Below, piece after piece: positions 1 to 9,353 of a DNA stretch of 56,380 bases. The notes beneath the pieces are model-generated. The model was not told the origin of the DNA and made no database searches. It saw nothing but the letters and a program-made list of their open reading frames with translations. A program made the translations under genes and the position numbers. Source of the stretch: JAJTYI01 sp964420145 (GTDB lineage Bacteria > Patescibacteriota > Dojkabacteria > B142 > OLB20); contig CAYQRB010000003.1 in assembly GCA_964420145.1 (NCBI GenBank), positions 1-56,380 on the forward strand. Direction: 5' to 3'. Position 1 is the stretch's first letter. Every line of letters starts with the position of its first letter.

Positions 1-700
1 GACTTAGTAACTTAAATGGTAGTTCTATGATAAACCGTTTGTTATTTTGAACAATAGACCTTCTTCCTAATACCACAATCAAATGGATTAATATAAAGAT
101 TGCAAGTAAGAACAGACTTACGATTTTGGTTCCGATAGCTAGGCCAGTAACTACTCCTAAAAGTAGATAGGTAGTCCAGCTTGGTTTGTAAATTAATTTA
201 GCTCCAAAATAAACAAACAGTAAATACTCGAAAGTTAGAAATGATTCAAATGTAGTAAAGTGAGCAAACTGAATTAGGCCCGGGGAAAATGCTGATATTG
301 CTACGGCAAGAATTGCGTATTTTTCTATACTTTGTGTATTAGATAAAGATAGTCTTCCCTTAGCAATCATTGCTACTAGAAGTTGTTTGGTTATGAGATA
401 TATCAAAGCGAGGCTGATTGTAGAAAATACTGCACTAAGAAAACGACCTGTTAGTAGAGATAGTTCAAAGTTCCCTTTGGAGAAAAAATATATCATATAA
501 ATAGGAAAGCTCCCATAAGCAAAAAAGTTTGGATTAAAATCTCCGTTTTTAGGGTTGATATTAGCTACTGCCATACCAATATTTCGTTCATCGGGATGGA
601 AGAAATGTCCATCTCCCCAGTCGAGATTGTAGAAACGCAAAACTGCTCCTAGTACGAGTATAACTAATAAAATAATTTGATAAGTGGAAAATTTTTTCAA
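1..700 (-). CDS. GT39-like membrane glycosyltransferase (partial, 3' end outside window)
   Basis: The minus-strand reading frame is open from a TTG at 700 to the window edge (233 codons), so the C-terminus is missing. An in-frame TAA lies four codons upstream of the TTG, which fixes the start. The protein opens with a hydrophobic helix (residues 8-22), then an acidic loop with H35-P36-D37-E38, then several more membrane helices. The aromatic/HPDE loop after the first helix is typical of the ArnT/PMT (GT39) superfamily of polyprenyl-phosphate-dependent sugar transferases, which glycosylate lipids or proteins on the outer face of the membrane. Family-level assignment is fairly secure; donor and acceptor cannot be told. 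No Shine-Dalgarno sequence is visible. Confidence 0.72.
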   Translation of the reverse strand, partial: MKKFSTYQIILLVILVLGAVLRFYNLDWGDGHFFHPDERNIGMAVANINPKNGDFNPNFFAYGSFPIYMIYFFSKGNFELSLLTGRFLSAVFSTISLALIYLITKQLLVAMIAKGRLSLSNTQSIEKYAILAVAISAFSPGLIQFAHFTTFESFLTFEYLLFVYFGAKLIYKPSWTTYLLLGVVTGLAIGTKIVSLFLLAIFILIHLIVVLGRRSIVQNNKRFIIELPFKLLS

Positions 701-769
701 CTTATGTGATTAATTCTTTGCAATTATAACCTGTTGGCATATAAACGCCAATATTTGGATATCCCTAAA

Positions 770-928
770 TTAAAGTCCAATAGTTACATCGGGTTTGCGG
801 TTTTTTGCACTATCTTCTGGTTTGAAGTCTTTTCTTCTGATTTTGCGTGATCTATATGCATACATAAGAATTGCAGAAATTGTGCCGGACATAAGTGCTA
901 TCAATAAAATTTCTCCAAGTGTTGCCAT
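770..928 (-). CDS. small single-pass membrane protein, 52 aa, unknown
   Basis: An ATG at 928 opens a 52-residue protein with one hydrophobic helix (about residues 4-25) followed by a strongly basic stretch (YRSRKIRRKDFK) and a polar tail. The charge pattern predicts N-outside or membrane-surface anchoring with a cytoplasmic basic tail. The frame stays open upstream to 1153, but that extension overlaps the phosphatase gene on the other strand and lacks protein-like character, so the short start is preferred. It lies between the divergent phosphatase gene and the glycosyltransferase gene on its own strand. No family recognised. Confidence 0.5.
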   Translation of the reverse strand: MATLGEILLIALMSGTISAILMYAYRSRKIRRKDFKPEDSAKNRKPDVTIGL

Positions 929-1065
929 AATATATATTTGTAAAAAGTAGTTTGTTGATAATAGTTTACAGGAAAGTGTGCTGGGTTGGAAGTTTATGTG
1001 ATAGATATGGAACCATTTCCATCTCTCCAATATTTTGCTATATTGCCCTTTGTTTTCCTGCAAAA

Positions 1066-1806
1066 ATGAAATTAGTAAACATAAATCTAATAATCGATTT
1101 TGATAGTACCCTTGTGAAGCTTGAAGGGTTAGAGGAGCTTGCTGAGATTTCATTAAAAAACAACCCTCGCAGAGATGATCTTATAAACCAAATATGTGCT
1201 ATTACTAACCTGGGGATGACTGGGAAAATCAGTTTTCAAGAATCTTTAGAAGAAAGACTAATGCTATTTAGCCCAAATAAAAAACACTTAAATGAGTTAG
1301 TTAGTTTACTAAGGGGGAATATTACAGAATCAATACTTCGTAACAGTACTTTCTTCAAAGAGAATGCAGAAAATATTTATATAATTTCAGGTGGTTTTAG
1401 AGAGTGGATCTTGCCAATTATTAAAGATATGGGATTGGTTGAGGAGAATCTATTAGCAAATGAGTTTATTTATAGTAATGATGGATCAATTGTAGGATTT
1501 GACCGTAAAAATCCTTTGGCACAAAGTGGTGGAAAGGCGGATGTTGTAGGTACTCTAGACTTAAAAGGAGTTACTGTTATGATTGGTGATGGGTACACTG
1601 ATTATGAGGTTAAAAAACAAGGCTTTGCAGATAAATTTATAATATTTGAAGAAAATATATCCCGAACAGAAATAGCTACACTATCTGATGGTCGTGCTGT
1701 TGACTGGGAGTCAGTCCTAGAGTGTATTAAAGGATATTATGGAGAATATGTTTTTATAAACTCCCCTCTAAAAACTCATTGTGCCTCAGTTTTGAAAACT
1801 ACCTAA
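1066..1806 (+). CDS. HAD-family phosphatase, SerB-like
   Basis: The 246-residue protein carries the HAD signature: motif I with nucleophile D11 and acid/base D13 in DFDSTLV, motif II serine in ISGGF, the lysine in GGKAD, and motif III GDGYTDYE near residue 180. The alpha-helical cap between motifs I and II and the overall length match phosphoserine phosphatase (SerB), which hydrolyses O-phosphoserine to serine. Related phosphatases of the MtnX/ThrH type share the same motifs, so the substrate is not certain. The frame extends upstream to 952 from a TTG, but the DxD motif sits at the expected distance from the ATG at 1066. No serA or serC neighbour is present. Confidence 0.72.
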   Translation: MKLVNINLIIDFDSTLVKLEGLEELAEISLKNNPRRDDLINQICAITNLGMTGKISFQESLEERLMLFSPNKKHLNELVSLLRGNITESILRNSTFFKENAENIYIISGGFREWILPIIKDMGLVEENLLANEFIYSNDGSIVGFDRKNPLAQSGGKADVVGTLDLKGVTVMIGDGYTDYEVKKQGFADKFIIFEENISRTEIATLSDGRAVDWESVLECIKGYYGEYVFINSPLKTHCASVLKTT

Positions 1807-1886
1807 TTTTCTTCTTAAAAGATTTAACATCATAGTCTGCTTGTGTTAGATTAGTATAAATATCTATTTTAATAGTAGTGATACTT

Positions 1887-4244
1887 ATGAATACAAACTT
1901 TGATAAACGCACGAAAATACTAATAATGACAGCGGTATTGGGGCTGTTTGTATTGGTAGTTATTATTGTCGGGGTATTTTTATTCCAAAAGAAAGAAGTA
2001 GCTCCTGAGGATTCTGATGCAGCAGTTGAGCAGGTTGTTTCAGAGTGGCGTGCAAAAGATATTTGGAAACAACAACCTTCTTCTACGGAAACATTTATCG
2101 CTCCATCTGGTTTTAAGAAAGGTACAGTTAAGATTGAAGCGCAGTGGGGATGGAGTGGAGCAGATTGTATCATACAGGTAAACGAAACGCATGAGGTTAG
2201 TGTCCCGGGGTTAAATAAAACAATTACTATGAGTGATATTGGTGATTGGACTGAACAAGCGAAATGTACAAATGAAATCAAAGAACTTACGGATTTAGGC
2301 TTTCCGCCCGGACCATTTAATTTACCTCATGTTGTTGACACTGATGATTCTACCTGGTTTCCAAAGCCTGGGAAAAGTATTACAGGAGACTGGGATACGG
2401 CAGTTAATGGTAATAACTTAACAATAAACCTTAAATTTACGGGAATGGACGGACCACCAGAGGTATTGTGTCATACCCAAAATGGGACAAAAAGAAATGA
2501 CCTAATTTGTAATGGTTCTCATAAATACCGTGTACGAGTCATATGGAACGCAGTTTCTGATACACCAATACCTAGTAACACACCTACCCCAACACCTAGT
2601 CCTACTCCAACTATGACACCTACTGCTACTCCTACACTTACTCCTTCACCGACACCGGAGCCACTAAAGGCTAATTTGGGAGATTTTGTGTGGATTGACT
2701 CAAACAGAAATGGGAAACAAGATGTTGGAGAACTCGGGTTAGAGGGTGTAAAAGTTGATTTGTTTAGTGAGAACGGAACAAGTCCACTCTTAACTACTAC
2801 TTCAGATCAAGAAGGAAAATATTCTTTTAGAAATATTAGTGCAGGGAAGTATTATTTGGTATTTGCAAATATTTCTGGGTTCTCTAGAACAGGAGTCAAT
2901 CTTGGACCAGATGATAAAGATAGCGACGCGGATCCTAAAACTGGAAAGACAACACTAATAACCTTAGAAGCTGGGCAGACAGACAATGATTGGGATGCAG
3001 GATACTATAAAATGAATCCTTCTATCCAGATTATAAAATCTGAAATAGCAGACCATGCAAATGCCAAGGACTTCCAGATTATCCCAAATACAGGTACTGC
3101 CGTATTTCATATCAAAGTTACTAATACAGGAGAAGTCGATTTGAAAAATGTCGTAGTAACTGATGCTATGGCACCAGGTTGTGCTAGAAATATTTCTACC
3201 ACTGATTTGACTACTCCACCTGTAGGTGTGTTAGAAGTGGGAAAAAGTGTTAGTTATAGTTGTCAGAGGTCAGGAGTTACAGAGTCGTTTAAAAATATAG
3301 CAACGGTTGTGGCAGATCCAGTAGAGGGCGGAACACAGGTAAGTGATGATGACGATAGTGTTGTTACCATAGCCGGTACTCCTGCGATTAGGATTGAGAA
3401 ATCAGAACAGGAAGATCACTCAATAGCAGAAGATACACAGACTGTGGAAAAAGGAGAGAGTGCAGTATTCTATATAACAGTTACAAATGTAGGAGCAGTT
3501 GGCCTAAAGGAAGTCAAAGTCACAGATGAATTGGCTCCACTATGTGGAAAGGATATTACGAACCCGTTAGTGCTTCCTGTAGGAGAATCCGTTTCATATG
3601 AATGTACTCTTGATAAAGTACAATCGAGTTTTGTCAATATTGCGGAGGTATCAGGGAAGTCTGTAGATACAGATGAAGTAGTAACAGACCAGGATCCTTC
3701 CAAGGTTGTAGTCCCAGGAAATATTGTTATAGCTAGGAATGTGTCTATGGTTTGTCAAACTGATGTCTCTTCCACCGTGACTTACTCTATTACATTGACA
3801 AATCCGACTGCTGATAGTCGAGTCCTAGATGTTACTGAGAGTTTAGATGATGGAATAGATGGAGATATGTTAGTAATTAGTTCCATATCAGCAGGTGGGA
3901 TTTATGACGCTGGTAGTAATGAAATTACTTGGTCAGATGTAAGTCTAGAACCAAATGGGACGAAAACATTTACATATGTAGTTAATGTACAAAGTGCAGA
4001 TTTTGGAGAATTTGAGAATACTGTTGTAGTAGAGCAAGATGGAGTAGAGGTCGGACGAAGTACTGAAACCGTAAATGTATTATGCCTACCTGCTACCGGG
4101 ATACTTGGTGATAATACTAACAGGATTATAGTTCCGGTTGTAGCTGTACTCCTAGGAGTTATGTTTATAATCTTCAAGGGACATATTTATGTAGGTAGAT
4201 TATTTATCAAAGAGAAAAGAGGGAGACGGATTCTTAACCAATAA
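1887..4244 (+). CDS. LPATG-terminated surface protein with SdrD_B and DUF11-type repeats
   Basis: The 785-residue protein has an N-terminal membrane helix (about 11-35), a globular region with paired cysteines, and a Pro/Thr-rich linker (about 224-258). Next comes an SdrD_B/Cna-B-like domain (about 262-375, beginning LGDFVWIDSNRNG), then two or three DUF11/CARDB-like beta repeats, each with paired Cys and the pattern AVFHIKVTNTGEVDLKNV. It ends LPATG (734-738), a hydrophobic helix and a basic tail (KEKRGRR), which is the architecture of a sortase substrate. The ATG at 1887 is preferred over a GTG at 1878. The protein is probably displayed on the cell exterior for adhesion. A perfect hairpin terminator follows the stop. 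No sortase gene is in the window. Confidence 0.75.
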   Translation: MNTNFDKRTKILIMTAVLGLFVLVVIIVGVFLFQKKEVAPEDSDAAVEQVVSEWRAKDIWKQQPSSTETFIAPSGFKKGTVKIEAQWGWSGADCIIQVNETHEVSVPGLNKTITMSDIGDWTEQAKCTNEIKELTDLGFPPGPFNLPHVVDTDDSTWFPKPGKSITGDWDTAVNGNNLTINLKFTGMDGPPEVLCHTQNGTKRNDLICNGSHKYRVRVIWNAVSDTPIPSNTPTPTPSPTPTMTPTATPTLTPSPTPEPLKANLGDFVWIDSNRNGKQDVGELGLEGVKVDLFSENGTSPLLTTTSDQEGKYSFRNISAGKYYLVFANISGFSRTGVNLGPDDKDSDADPKTGKTTLITLEAGQTDNDWDAGYYKMNPSIQIIKSEIADHANAKDFQIIPNTGTAVFHIKVTNTGEVDLKNVVVTDAMAPGCARNISTTDLTTPPVGVLEVGKSVSYSCQRSGVTESFKNIATVVADPVEGGTQVSDDDDSVVTIAGTPAIRIEKSEQEDHSIAEDTQTVEKGESAVFYITVTNVGAVGLKEVKVTDELAPLCGKDITNPLVLPVGESVSYECTLDKVQSSFVNIAEVSGKSVDTDEVVTDQDPSKVVVPGNIVIARNVSMVCQTDVSSTVTYSITLTNPTADSRVLDVTESLDDGIDGDMLVISSISAGGIYDAGSNEITWSDVSLEPNGTKTFTYVVNVQSADFGEFENTVVVEQDGVEVGRSTETVNVLCLPATGILGDNTNRIIVPVVAVLLGVMFIIFKGHIYVGRLFIKEKRGRRILNQ

Positions 4245-4269
4245 TCATAGCTTTGTATAAGAGTTAATT

Positions 4270-4298
4270 AACTGGACTACTCAGGTAGTCCAGTTTTG
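4270..4298. terminator. bidirectional intrinsic terminator
   Basis: A perfect 11-bp stem (4270-4280 with 4285-4295) with a TCAG loop is followed by a short T run on the plus strand and flanked by A/T on the minus strand. It sits between two convergent genes (stops at 4244 and 4320), where it can end both transcripts. Confidence 0.8.
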
Positions 4299-4319
4299 TA
4301 TAGAGAAATAAAATCAAGT

Positions 4320-6092
4320 TTAATAAGAGACTGAATTTGTTACTAGTTGAGGAAACTCTTTGTTTTTGAGGGATACTATATATAGGTGATCCTCAGATAT
4401 ATAACTAAAGATATCTATATCTTCCCAACGATAAGAGGAAATTGGCGTGTTAGATGGACTAATTTGAGATATATCTCTATTCAAGATATTTATTAACATT
4501 AGAGGCGTAGTATCTTCCTTGTTTTGAATATAGCTAATTTGGGCTTGCTTGGGTACAAACAGTACTTCTGTTTTTACTTGATTATCAGAGGTGAGCCGTA
4601 CCATACTTTTATCTGCAAATGTATAGAGAAATATATCATTATCAATAGTCAATGCTAGGTATTTGTTATCATCGGATATAGCTTGTGGTATAGCAGTACG
4701 AATAGAACTATCAAGTAGCTTTGAAGTACGATTAAACCGTAGTGTGGTTGCATACACGCCTTCTGGTTTTAGTATCTGTTCGTCTGTATTTTTAAGTCCG
4801 TAGATTAAAAGGTTGGGGTTTCTCGTATTTATGAGATTATTTATTTCTTGGTTTTCGATCAGCAATAGCTCTTTTTGTGAACTATCATCAAGTTTAGAAG
4901 ACATTAGTCTTTTAGTTTCAGGATTTATCTCCTCTATATAAAAACGGATATCATTTTTATAATCAACAATATCCTCTAGCCTTTTTGGTAAATCTTCGTT
5001 TGAGAGTACTTTTGTATCTTCTCCAAAATAATCACTAAACTGTATAGAGTCTCTGGAGTTTTCATTCTCTTTCCTAAAATAAACCCTTTGGTTAACTCTA
5101 TCTATCCAGGGTTCGTAGTTATTGCCTGTTGTAGTAAGTTGTTTTAGATTACTTCCATCATAATTGCTAATCACAATTTGATTTCCCAGTGTGTTTTGTC
5201 TTGTGTAAGCGATTTGCCTATCAGGTATTAGTTGAGTAGTAGCCTCTAAAGTCTCCTGTGGTAAAAGGTTTTCTAAAGGTAGTATTTTTTGGATATATCC
5301 ATCTTTTTTTAATTTTATTTCTTGAGTTAAGATTGAAATTTCAGGCATTAAGAGAACTCCTTGTGTATTAGTCTCTCCTATTACCTCGCTATCAATACTG
5401 ATAGTTACCTGCCCCAGAGGAGAGCTATCTAGCCAGTTTAGGGTAGTGATACGAAGTGCGGTAGCTGGAGCCAGTACGATTGGAAAGGCGTTTTGGATAT
5501 TTGGTTCAAAAACTATATCGATATCTTGATCCATATAGTAATCAGAAGTTAGTTTTAATTTATATTTCCCGGCTTTTATATCAAACAGCCGGATTTCCGC
5601 TTCTTGTTTGTTCTCCGTAATTTCAGGAGTAAGATATTTGTCGTCGAGCGTTACTTTTAGACTATCAGTGAAGATATCCTGCTTAGTGCTAGTTAGTGTG
5701 ATTATCCCACTAGCTAATTCTGCAGGTGTTAGAGATAGGTTGAGTGGGTTTTCCCCTTTGGATAAAAAGATTTTCTGATGAATATCGTTATGTTGTTGTG
5801 ATGATATTGAGATTTGTTTTTCTCCAACCGGTATATTTTCTAACTTAAAATAACCGTATTTAGATGACGACACACAATCGACTTCGAAACATAATACATC
5901 GTAAAATACGGCGTTCGCTAAGTTATCTACAATATATCCGAATGCTGTTCCGGCCATAAATTGTTTATCTAGTCCAAACCCAAAAAGTAACACACAGAAT
6001 ATAAGTAAAACTACTGTACCTACTGGGATAAGTATTAGGTTTTCGTATCTTTTTGTTATACCAAATCTCTTAAGGATGGTTTTCCTGGGCAT
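4320..6092 (-). CDS. membrane-anchored protein with PEGA-like repeats and a beta-propeller
   Basis: The 590-residue protein begins with a basic cytoplasmic stretch and one membrane helix (about 18-42), placing the rest outside. Residues about 55-300 form several short beta-sandwich repeats of the carboxypeptidase-regulatory/PEGA kind (pattern IPVGEKQISI, IKAGKYKLKL, LKKDGYIQK). The C-terminal half contains repeating propeller blades of TolB/WD40 type (for example IVISNYDGSNLKQLT). PEGA plus propeller architectures occur in surface proteins that bind wall or protein partners; no enzyme motif is seen. An alternative ATG lies at 6125, but a promoter-like TTGGTA-16-TATAGT (minus strand) overlaps it, which favours the ATG at 6092. 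It ends at the shared terminator 4270-4298. Confidence 0.6.
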   Translation of the reverse strand: MPRKTILKRFGITKRYENLILIPVGTVVLLIFCVLLFGFGLDKQFMAGTAFGYIVDNLANAVFYDVLCFEVDCVSSSKYGYFKLENIPVGEKQISISSQQHNDIHQKIFLSKGENPLNLSLTPAELASGIITLTSTKQDIFTDSLKVTLDDKYLTPEITENKQEAEIRLFDIKAGKYKLKLTSDYYMDQDIDIVFEPNIQNAFPIVLAPATALRITTLNWLDSSPLGQVTISIDSEVIGETNTQGVLLMPEISILTQEIKLKKDGYIQKILPLENLLPQETLEATTQLIPDRQIAYTRQNTLGNQIVISNYDGSNLKQLTTTGNNYEPWIDRVNQRVYFRKENENSRDSIQFSDYFGEDTKVLSNEDLPKRLEDIVDYKNDIRFYIEEINPETKRLMSSKLDDSSQKELLLIENQEINNLINTRNPNLLIYGLKNTDEQILKPEGVYATTLRFNRTSKLLDSSIRTAIPQAISDDNKYLALTIDNDIFLYTFADKSMVRLTSDNQVKTEVLFVPKQAQISYIQNKEDTTPLMLINILNRDISQISPSNTPISSYRWEDIDIFSYISEDHLYIVSLKNKEFPQLVTNSVSY

Positions 6093-6169
6093 TTCAAAAA
6101 TAATTGACAGAAGGGTACTATACATTCTATCTTTAATTTACCAATCTATCAATTATTAGGTTTTTTCTT

Positions 6170-6823
6170 ATGCAAATTACAATTCGCAAGCCAAGTAGGT
6201 CGGGTTTTAAGTTTCCACAAAAAGGTAGTGAAAAGGGTTACTTAAAACAATTTGAATTTTTTTATAACTATAATTCCTTCTCTATAAGAAATTTTCCTGT
6301 GAGTTTGAAGCGCCTTATCATTATGGTTTTTTTGATCTCTATACTTACTTTCGTGATGTATTTTATATCAAGCTATCTAAGAGCTACCGATTTATCAAAT
6401 ACAGAGATTATTAAACAAGTAGGGTTGATCAACTACACTCTATGGCTAGCGTATTTATTCTTTGTCGTGGGGCTTAATGGATTTATAATAGTATTTATGC
6501 GTTTGTATAAAACGCCTTTGAATATTAAGGTGTTTCTCTCTAATCAAATCTATGTTGCTGTAATTTTGTTTTTTCTGATGAGGTTAGTGGCTACAGTTCT
6601 TATATTAGCTGACGAGATTCTTCCTTTTGAGATAAATTATAATTTTAGATTTTTTAACTTTAGCTTGCTTACAGTTTTGTTTTTAGCTCAAATTTTACTA
6701 GCTATAACCGCCTATAATTATCTAAAACTCAATTTAGGAGAGAAAATAAGTAAGTATCCTATACTTGAGATTATAATATCTGTTGTTTACACAGCAAGTA
6801 TTTGGACATTAACCACCCCTTAA
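6170..6823 (+). CDS. five-helix integral membrane protein, unknown
   Basis: The 217-residue protein has a basic, polar N-terminus of about 45 residues and five predicted membrane helices (about 47-68, 86-112, 121-146, 160-185 and 195-215). The topology resembles Yip1-like proteins, but no diagnostic motif is seen, so function is unassigned. It is divergent from the propeller protein with a 77-bp shared upstream region, and convergent with the gene ending at 6843. A weak imperfect hairpin (ACTAC/GTAGT, 6825-6843) lies at its 3' end. Confidence 0.55.
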   Translation: MQITIRKPSRSGFKFPQKGSEKGYLKQFEFFYNYNSFSIRNFPVSLKRLIIMVFLISILTFVMYFISSYLRATDLSNTEIIKQVGLINYTLWLAYLFFVVGLNGFIIVFMRLYKTPLNIKVFLSNQIYVAVILFFLMRLVATVLILADEILPFEINYNFRFFNFSLLTVLFLAQILLAITAYNYLKLNLGEKISKYPILEIIISVVYTASIWTLTTP

Positions 6824-6842
6824 TACTACTATTTTTGGGTAG

Positions 6843-7595
6843 TTAGATACTTGGGATTAGTAATCTATAATTATCAATACTTTCCAGGTTGGTATGTTCT
6901 TCTGTAAAATGCCAGTAGGTTTTGGCATTACTTTTTGATGTACCCTGAGTATTTACAGTAGCAGGGGATAGGTAATATTTATCTATCTGGTCGTTACTTG
7001 GATAGTAGAGAAACCAAATCGGGGAGTCTGAATTCACGAAGTTGTTTAGTGCGGGGATAAGTGTGTTGAACTCGAACTCAATCTGGTAGTTATTTTGAGA
7101 TAGTTTGGATGCAGATATACTACTGATATTAGCGTTTTCTCCAATTAGTTCATAGGTTAGTTTAATTACAGGGATAAATATGTCTGTTCCCGCCATATCG
7201 GAAGAAAATGTATGTACGGGTATAACTAGTTTTTCATCAGGCAAATATCCCCAAAGAGAAATAAGTTCTGTTGATCGTATCTGTAGTAAGCCATTTTCTG
7301 CGATTTCTTTTACTATAAGTTTTCGTCCTTCTCTGGAGTTGACTTCTAGGAGTATTTGCTTTGTAGCACATTGTTCGCATAATTCTTCTTCGTTATCCTT
7401 GGTTTGATTGTTGTTGGTATCGAGGAAAAAGCTGATTTGCTCATTACTAACTTTAAGTGAGTTTAACTGCCTGGAGTTTTGGACAGATTCGGGATTATCA
7501 TTTCGGCTAGCAACGAAAAAAAGAAATATCAAAAGAAAGAAACTCACAATAGAGAAAGAAAGTAGCAAAAACTGTAACCTCTGTTTGACTTTCAT
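6843..7595 (-). CDS. secreted or anchored protein with EF-hand-like loop and CxxC, unknown
   Basis: The 250-residue protein has a basic start and one hydrophobic segment (about 7-29), so it is either anchored or secreted. Shortly after is an acidic loop starting D59 (DTNNNQTKDNEEE), resembling a dockerin/EF-hand calcium loop, followed by C73-x-x-C76. The remainder is beta-rich and unrecognised. It is divergent from the response regulator gene at 7651 with only 55 bp between starts, so the two could share control. The Ca-loop assignment is a pattern match, not a proven site. Confidence 0.55.
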   Translation of the reverse strand: MKVKQRLQFLLLSFSIVSFFLLIFLFFVASRNDNPESVQNSRQLNSLKVSNEQISFFLDTNNNQTKDNEEELCEQCATKQILLEVNSREGRKLIVKEIAENGLLQIRSTELISLWGYLPDEKLVIPVHTFSSDMAGTDIFIPVIKLTYELIGENANISSISASKLSQNNYQIEFEFNTLIPALNNFVNSDSPIWFLYYPSNDQIDKYYLSPATVNTQGTSKSNAKTYWHFTEEHTNLESIDNYRLLIPSI

Positions 7596-7650
7596 AAGTC
7601 CAACTTATAACTATGGCTTAAATGTAGAATTTAGATTTTAACATAATACT

Positions 7651-8322
7651 ATGAAAAATTTATTGATAATCGAAGATGATTTAAATCTTGCTTTGACTAT
7701 TAGAAATTATTTTTTGGATAGAGGACTTACTTCTACGATAATCTCGGATGGTCAAAAGGGGCTTCGTCTTGCACTGCGAAACATATATGAAGTTATAATC
7801 ATAGACTATACTCTACCGATATTAAATGGTGATAGTATTATTTCTAGCCTTAGACATACCAATATTGAAATACCTATCCTGATGTTAACAGGTAGGTATG
7901 AACCAGAAAATATTGCCAGAAGTATCAAAAACGGAGCAGATGATTATCTAATTAAGCCGTTTTCTTTTTTAGAGCTTGAAGCTAGAGTTTTTAGGTTGCT
8001 GACACGACCTCCAGTAACAAAAGCCGAAATCATTAAAATCAAAAACCTTGAACTTCATGCAGAGAGCGGAACTTTGAAGTATTGTAATAACTCTGTTGTA
8101 CTTACCAAAAGAGAATTAAAGCTTATGCAGTATCTTTTGCTTAACCGCAACTATACAATCTCTCGAGAACGGCTTCTAATCAATGTCTGGGGAGATAAAA
8201 CCGACCTTACTAGTAATACCATAGATTGTTATATATCGAATATTCGCAGGAAAATTGGTATTAAAAAAGACACAGAGTTTATCAAAACGGTACACGGATT
8301 TGGATATATTTTAACAGTATAG
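7651..8322 (+). CDS. OmpR/PhoB-family response regulator
   Basis: The 223-residue protein has a receiver domain (1-120) with acidic pocket E8-D9-D10, phosphoacceptor D52 (IIIDYTLP), switch T80 and K102 (DDYLIKPF). It is followed by a winged-helix DNA-binding domain (about 130-223) with the family end pattern TVHGFGYIL. Phosphorylation by a histidine kinase should drive DNA binding. The likely partner kinase is the convergent gene ending at 8432. The start codon follows an A/T-rich CATAATACT sequence with no Shine-Dalgarno, suggesting a very short or leaderless mRNA. Confidence 0.9.
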   Translation: MKNLLIIEDDLNLALTIRNYFLDRGLTSTIISDGQKGLRLALRNIYEVIIIDYTLPILNGDSIISSLRHTNIEIPILMLTGRYEPENIARSIKNGADDYLIKPFSFLELEARVFRLLTRPPVTKAEIIKIKNLELHAESGTLKYCNNSVVLTKRELKLMQYLLLNRNYTISRERLLINVWGDKTDLTSNTIDCYISNIRRKIGIKKDTEFIKTVHGFGYILTV

Positions 8323-8431
8323 GTGTTTTAGCTAATCTCTATCAAGGGTAGTTGTTCCGAATACATAAACCATGTTGTGTATTGTCTACAAAGTAAAATA
8401 ATAGTGGTAGTTTGGTTATGACAGAGGAAAG

Positions 8432-9127
8432 TTATTTACTACTAGATTTTTTAGGTAAAGTTAATGTGATTTCTGTGTATTTATTGAGCTTGGATTTGAG
8501 CTCAATTTGTCCTCCAAACTCAGTTGTGATAGTTTGTGTGATTAACCATAACCCAATACCAGAGTGGTTGGTTTTTGTAGAGAAATTAAGATCAAACACT
8601 TTTTGAATTAATCTTTGACTTATCCCACAACCATTATCGTAGATAGTAAGGGTAACACCTTCTGTATTATCTATAATAGATAATAGAATTATTTTTTTCT
8701 TTCGTCTAGTAAGAGATAATGCATCTATTGAGTTATTTATAAGGTTATCGATTACTTGTCGAAATTTATACTTGTTTATATACAAAGAAATTTCGCAAGG
8801 AGAGTTGATTTCCAGGATTATAGAATACCTCTCTAGTAGAGGGAGATAAAAGGTTTTTAGAGATAGAATTTCCTCATAGATATTTATATATTCTCGAATA
8901 TCTTGGGTTTGTAGATGGTTTCGTTTTTGGGCGATTATCCCGTTTAGTTGACTTAGTGAATTGAGCGCACGAGACAGGGTAATATCAGCATATTTATGTT
9001 TGGGAGTTATTTGGTTTTGTAGTAAGTTTAAGCTTAGATCAATACTTGTGATAGGAGTTGCCAAATCGTGGATAAAAATCTCTAAGTCTGTTTTGGTAGT
9101 ATTTGATAATTTAGTATGGATACTCAT
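8432..9127 (-). CDS. small soluble histidine kinase
   Basis: The 231-residue protein consists only of the transmitter core. The H-box is HDLATP with H20 as the phosphorylation site. Further motifs are the N-box NLINNSIDA, G1 box DNGCGI and G2 box SGIGLW. No membrane helix and no sensor domain precede the H-box, so it is cytoplasmic and must receive its signal through a partner or another receptor. It is convergent with the OmpR-type regulator (stop to stop about 110 bp), its most likely cognate. Kinases of about 230 residues are near the minimum for the family. Confidence 0.85.
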   Translation of the reverse strand: MSIHTKLSNTTKTDLEIFIHDLATPITSIDLSLNLLQNQITPKHKYADITLSRALNSLSQLNGIIAQKRNHLQTQDIREYINIYEEILSLKTFYLPLLERYSIILEINSPCEISLYINKYKFRQVIDNLINNSIDALSLTRRKKKIILLSIIDNTEGVTLTIYDNGCGISQRLIQKVFDLNFSTKTNHSGIGLWLITQTITTEFGGQIELKSKLNKYTEITLTLPKKSSSK

Positions 9128-9265
9128 ATTTCTAAAGTAAGAAAGGTTGAGCAGTACGGGTGATTATATTGGATTACCTCTTGTTTTTACTTTGCTTTGC
9201 AGAGCAATATTATAAAATACTTAGTATTGTGATAAAATCAGTATTGTTTAAGTAAGTCTAGAGTA

Positions 9266-9341
9266 GCACCAGTAGCTCAATGGATAGAGCAACTGCCTTC
9301 TAAGCAGTAGGTTTCAGGTTCGAGTCCTGACTGGTGCACCA
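9266..9341 (+). tRNA. tRNA-Arg (anticodon TCT), CCA encoded
   Basis: A 76-nt cloverleaf begins with acceptor GCACCAG, pairing with CTGGTGC. It has a D-arm with AGCTCAATGGATAGAGC, an anticodon stem ACTGC/GCAGT around loop CTTCTAA (anticodon TCT), and a T-arm with GGTTCGAGTCC. Discriminator A is followed by an encoded CCA (9339-9341). The AT-rich sequence just upstream contains promoter-like TATAAA and TTGTGA elements. The 3' end lies 12 bp from the convergent helicase stop. Confidence 0.95.
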
Positions 9342-9353
9342 CTTTCCCGCACC

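Noticed and set aside
929..1153. N-terminal extension of the 52-aa membrane protein
   Set aside because: It overlaps the phosphatase gene in antisense and has no protein-like pattern; the ATG at 928 is better.
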